From positions 1 through 6,921 of the forward strand of contig DATKHR010000273.1 of the NCBI GenBank assembly GCA_035510155.1: a stretch of DNA of 6,921 nt, given 5' to 3'. This DNA comes from DATKHR01 sp035510155 (GTDB lineage Bacteria; Acidobacteriota; Vicinamibacteria; Vicinamibacterales; CAVVIG01). This document shows positions 6,696-6,921 of this stretch, one piece after another (within the stretch, counting starts at the first letter, position 1; every line of letters starts with the position of its first letter). A program made the position numbers and the translations under genes. Under the pieces are notes generated by a model. It made no database searches, was not told the origin of the DNA, and saw only the letters and a list, made by a program, of their open reading frames with translations.

Positions 6696-6703
6696 CCCTT
6701 CTT
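6696..6703 (-). promoter_or_regulatory. Strong Shine-Dalgarno of the leader ORF
   Basis: AAGAAGGG on the minus strand is the best purine-rich ribosome site in the divergent spacer. It stands 5 nt before the leader ATG and 25 nt before the acyl-CoA dehydrogenase ATG. It is too far to serve the dehydrogenase start directly. Confidence 0.45.
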
Positions 6704-6748
6704 GCCCGTCCTGCCCTGCGCTGTCCGCCCCGCCTACCGACCGTCCGG

Positions 6749-6778
6749 TTGACGCCCTTGGCGGGTCGGAAGTATAAG
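6749..6778 (+). promoter_or_regulatory. Sigma70-like promoter of the rightward SDR gene
   Basis: TTGACG (6749-6754) and TATAAG (6773-6778), each five of six bases from consensus, are separated by 18 bp. Transcription would begin near A6785/A6786, only 2-3 bases before the GTG at 6788, so the mRNA would be nearly leaderless. The consensus match stands out against the GC-rich background. Confidence 0.55.
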
Positions 6779-6801
6779 CCTGCCAACGTGCCAACCATCA
6801 A
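6771..6801 (-). promoter_or_regulatory. Candidate leftward promoter of the ACAD operon
   Basis: On the minus strand TTGATG (6796-6801) and TATACT (6771-6776) are separated by 19 bp. The -10 element shares its bases with the rightward TATAAG, so the two promoters would be mutually exclusive. The -35 is weak and the spacer long. Transcription would begin near 6764, leaving a leader of about 94 nt before the acyl-CoA dehydrogenase. Confidence 0.3.
6781..6795. repeat. Direct repeat TGCCAAC-G-TGCCAAC at the SDR start
   Basis: Two perfect TGCCAAC copies, one base apart, straddle the GTG start codon of the rightward SDR and the predicted transcription start. They also lie in the spacer of the candidate leftward promoter. 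The site is well placed for an operator controlling both directions, but no regulator gene is in the window and the repeat may be simple slippage. Confidence 0.45.
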
Positions 6802-6921
6802 TGAATTGTTCTCCCTCGCCGGCCGGATCGCCATCGTGACCGGCGGGTCGCGTGGCATCGGCCAGGAAATGGCCGAAGGGCTCGCGGAAGCAGGCGCGTC
6901 GCTCATGCTCTGCGCGCGCCG
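6788..6921 (+). CDS. SDR family oxidoreductase, N-terminal part (3' truncated)
   Basis: The first 44 residues of a short-chain dehydrogenase/reductase are visible before the window ends. They comprise a short lead-in (VPTINELFSLAGR, first residue read as Met), then IAIVTGGSRGIG, the SDR cofactor-binding motif, and the following helix up to a strand ending in LCARR. The Arg after the second strand hints at NADP(H), but this is a weak guide here. The GTG at 6788 is preferred because x-x-x-ELFSL-x-GR-x-A-x-VTGGSRGIG is a common SDR N-terminus. An alternative TTG at 6806 leaves a short but possible N-terminus. No Shine-Dalgarno is seen at normal spacing, consistent with the near-leaderless transcript predicted from the promoter at 6749-6778. 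Active-site residues lie beyond the window. It is divergent from the acyl-CoA dehydrogenase operon and may share its regulation and pathway. Confidence 0.85.
   Translation, partial: MPTINELFSLAGRIAIVTGGSRGIGQEMAEGLAEAGASLMLCAR

Overview
The window is high-GC bacterial DNA, densely packed and without introns. Its gene content is oxidative lipid and aromatic-ester metabolism: a tannase-type esterase, a membrane desaturase, a zinc alcohol dehydrogenase, two short-chain dehydrogenases, an MFS transporter and a long acyl-CoA dehydrogenase. This mix, with short simple repeats in the intergenic gaps, reminds me of soil Acidobacteriota (Vicinamibacteria-like) or similar uncultured soil bacteria. That is an impression from gene style only; there is no rRNA or other phylogenetic marker here.

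Layout. Positions 1-539 (+) are the C-terminal part of a tannase/feruloyl esterase. After 24 nt comes 564-1508 (+), a complete membrane desaturase that resembles eukaryotic dihydroceramide (sphingolipid delta-4) desaturase along its whole length. It converges, across only 19 nt, on a four-gene minus-strand cluster read from right to left: acyl-CoA dehydrogenase (6670-4901), Spinster-like MFS transporter (about 4851-3460), SDR oxidoreductase (3425-2661) and zinc-dependent alcohol dehydrogenase (2628-1528). The gaps in this cluster are 49, 34 and 32 nt, so it is very likely one operon. At the right edge a second SDR gene starts divergently at 6788 (+) and runs out of the window. The divergent spacer (6671-6787) carries a good sigma70-like promoter for the rightward SDR, a weaker overlapping leftward promoter, and a seven-codon leader ORF whose stop overlaps the acyl-CoA dehydrogenase start.

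How the genes may work together. The operon encodes uptake or export of a hydrophobic solute (MFS), two successive alcohol/ketone oxidations (ADH, SDR) and desaturation of a long-chain acyl-CoA (ACAD). This is a plausible route for oxidising a long-chain alcohol, terpenoid or steroid-like substrate; the substrate itself cannot be read from sequence. The most unusual gene is the DEGS-like desaturase, because sphingolipid delta-4 desaturation is chiefly known from eukaryotes. A Spinster-family transporter (the family that includes animal sphingolipid transporters) lies in the same window, which is suggestive but weak. No sphingolipid backbone gene (serine palmitoyltransferase, ceramide synthase) is present here. 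I see no phage, IS element, CRISPR array, tRNA or rRNA.
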